Assembly: GCF_020711235.1 (NCBI RefSeq)
Contig: NZ_JAJFAV010000007.1
Coordinates: 248,001 to 312,000 of the forward strand
Direction: 5' to 3'
Length of the DNA: 64,000 nucleotides
Origin: Hymenobacter sp. 15J16-1T3B
GTDB taxonomy: Bacteria > Bacteroidota > Bacteroidia > Cytophagales > Hymenobacteraceae
Position 1 is the stretch's first letter; every line of letters starts with the position of its first letter. Position numbers and translations under genes: made by a program. Positions 63,199 through 64,000 of the stretch are shown here, piece by piece. The notes under the pieces were generated by a model. The model worked only from the letters and a program-made list of their open reading frames with translations. It was not told the DNA's origin and searched no databases.

Positions 63199-64000
63199 AT
63201 GTCTTCTCTCCGGCTTTTCTTGCTTTGCGCGACGGTTATTTGCGCGGCCGTGATGGAGCTCATCGACACGAGCATCGTCAACGTGGCTCTCTCGCATTTG
63301 AGTGGCAACCTGGGCGCCACGCTGGCCGACACCTCTTGGGTGATTACGGCCTACGCCATTGCCAACATCATCGTGATTCCCATCACTAGCTATTTGGCCA
63401 CGCGGTTGGGTCGGCGGCGCTATTTCATTGGCTCGGTGGTGCTGTTCACGTTGGCTTCGGCGTTCTGCGGCACGGCCACCAATATCTGGGTCCTGGTGGC
63501 CTTCCGCTTCGTGCAGGGTCTGGGCGGGGGTGCGTTGCTGTCCACGTCACAGGCCATCGTGTTTGAGGCCTTTCCGCCGGCCAAGCGGGGCATTGCCGCG
63601 GCGTTGTTCGGCATCGGGGTGTTTACCGGGCCCACCATCGGCCCAACGCTGGGCGGCTATATTCTCGACGTGACCAGCTGGCACTGGATCTTCCTCGTCA
63701 ACGTACCCATCGGCATTATCGTCGCCATTGCGTCGTTTTTGCTCGTGCCGGAGCCAGCCGCGGCCGCCACCCCGGCGCGCACGCAGATGGACTGGCTAGG
63801 CCTCGGGCTGCTGGTATTAGGCGTGGGCTCGTTGCAAGTGGTGCTCGAGCGCGGGCAGGAAGAAGACTGGTTCGAGACGCCTTACATTCTGCAGCTGAGC
63901 GTAGCCGCGGCGCTGGGCCTGGTCGGCTTCGTTTGGTGGGAGCTGCGTACGGCACAGCCCATCGTCAATTTGCGGGTGCTGAAAAGCCGCTCGCTTGCGG
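63199..64000 (+). CDS. DHA2-family multidrug exporter (EmrB/QacA type), cut by the window end
   Basis: The first 267 residues of a drug:proton antiporter; the gene continues beyond 64000. The motif MELIDTSIVNVAL in the first helix is the DHA2 motif D1, TSYLATRLGRRRYFIGS is motif A, RFVQGLGGGALLSTSQAIVFEAFP is motif B, and GPTIGPTLGGYI is motif C of the 14-helix antiporters. The operator at 63168 indicates control by the TetR protein. The start is ATG 63199. Confidence 0.9.
   Translation, partial: MSSLRLFLLCATVICAAVMELIDTSIVNVALSHLSGNLGATLADTSWVITAYAIANIIVIPITSYLATRLGRRRYFIGSVVLFTLASAFCGTATNIWVLVAFRFVQGLGGGALLSTSQAIVFEAFPPAKRGIAAALFGIGVFTGPTIGPTLGGYILDVTSWHWIFLVNVPIGIIVAIASFLLVPEPAAAATPARTQMDWLGLGLLVLGVGSLQVVLERGQEEDWFETPYILQLSVAAALGLVGFVWWELRTAQPIVNLRVLKSRSLA

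Noticed and set aside
1-64000. tRNA, rRNA or CRISPR loci
   Set aside because: No cloverleaf-like sequence, rRNA segment or regularly spaced repeat was noticed by eye. A tRNAscan or CRISPR search would be decisive.

Overview
The window looks like chromosomal DNA of a GC-rich Bacteroidota bacterium, most likely a Hymenobacter-type member of the Cytophagales. This is inferred from the gene content: LytS/LytTR sensor pairs beside a carboxypeptidase-regulatory-domain TonB-type receptor, a surface fibre with a Peptidase_S74 chaperone tail, many lipoproteins with short lipoboxes, little sign of Shine-Dalgarno sites, and several TAnnTTTG-like -7 promoter boxes. There is no rRNA, tRNA, CRISPR array, integrase or transposase gene that I can support.

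Layout. 1-6.2 kb: housekeeping and small genes (DUF2461, deoxynucleoside kinase, GNAT, CDGSH Fe-S protein, acyl-CoA-binding protein, secreted amidohydrolase). 6.2-13.1 kb: a probably frameshifted outer-membrane protein, a sugar O-acetyltransferase, a large hydrolase fused to a membrane domain, a CinA-type amidase, two tandem beta-barrel paralogues and an orphan kinase-like protein. 13.3-21.2 kb: S1/P1-nuclease-like protein, manganese catalase, cyclophilin lipoprotein, M13 metallopeptidase, MGMT-type protein, an unknown secreted protein. 21.2-26.5 kb: a two-component pair whose regulator has no DNA-binding domain, two paralogous membrane proteins, and exonuclease VII (xseA-xseB). 26.9-34.0 kb: DUF892 ferritin-like protein, then a tripartite RND efflux operon (adaptor, GNAT, pump, TolC). 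34.1-36.5 kb: a run of small unknown genes, two of them paralogues. 36.7-42.7 kb: alpha/beta hydrolase, an 819-residue surface fibre, a zinc phospholipase C-like protein, a TVP38/DedA membrane protein. 42.9-48.7 kb: a copper-handling module (HMA chaperone, porin, Csp copper-storage bundle, heavy-metal-binding lipoprotein, CopA-type ATPase, cupredoxin). 48.9-53.7 kb: two thioredoxin-fold proteins, a LOG-family protein, a PAS-only protein, a secreted nuclease. 53.9-60.6 kb: two LytS/LytTR pairs on either side of an outer-membrane receptor, with the remnant of a third regulator between. 61-64 kb: Ohr, DUF1223, a TetR repressor and a DHA2 multidrug exporter cut by the window end.

The most unusual signal is non-coding. 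Two families of roughly 180-210 bp elements have terminal inverted repeats (GTCATTGCGAG or GTCATCCTGAGC) around a long central hairpin. All five full copies, and one minimal hairpin, sit between the 3' ends of convergent genes. They look like dispersed, possibly mobile, bidirectional terminators.
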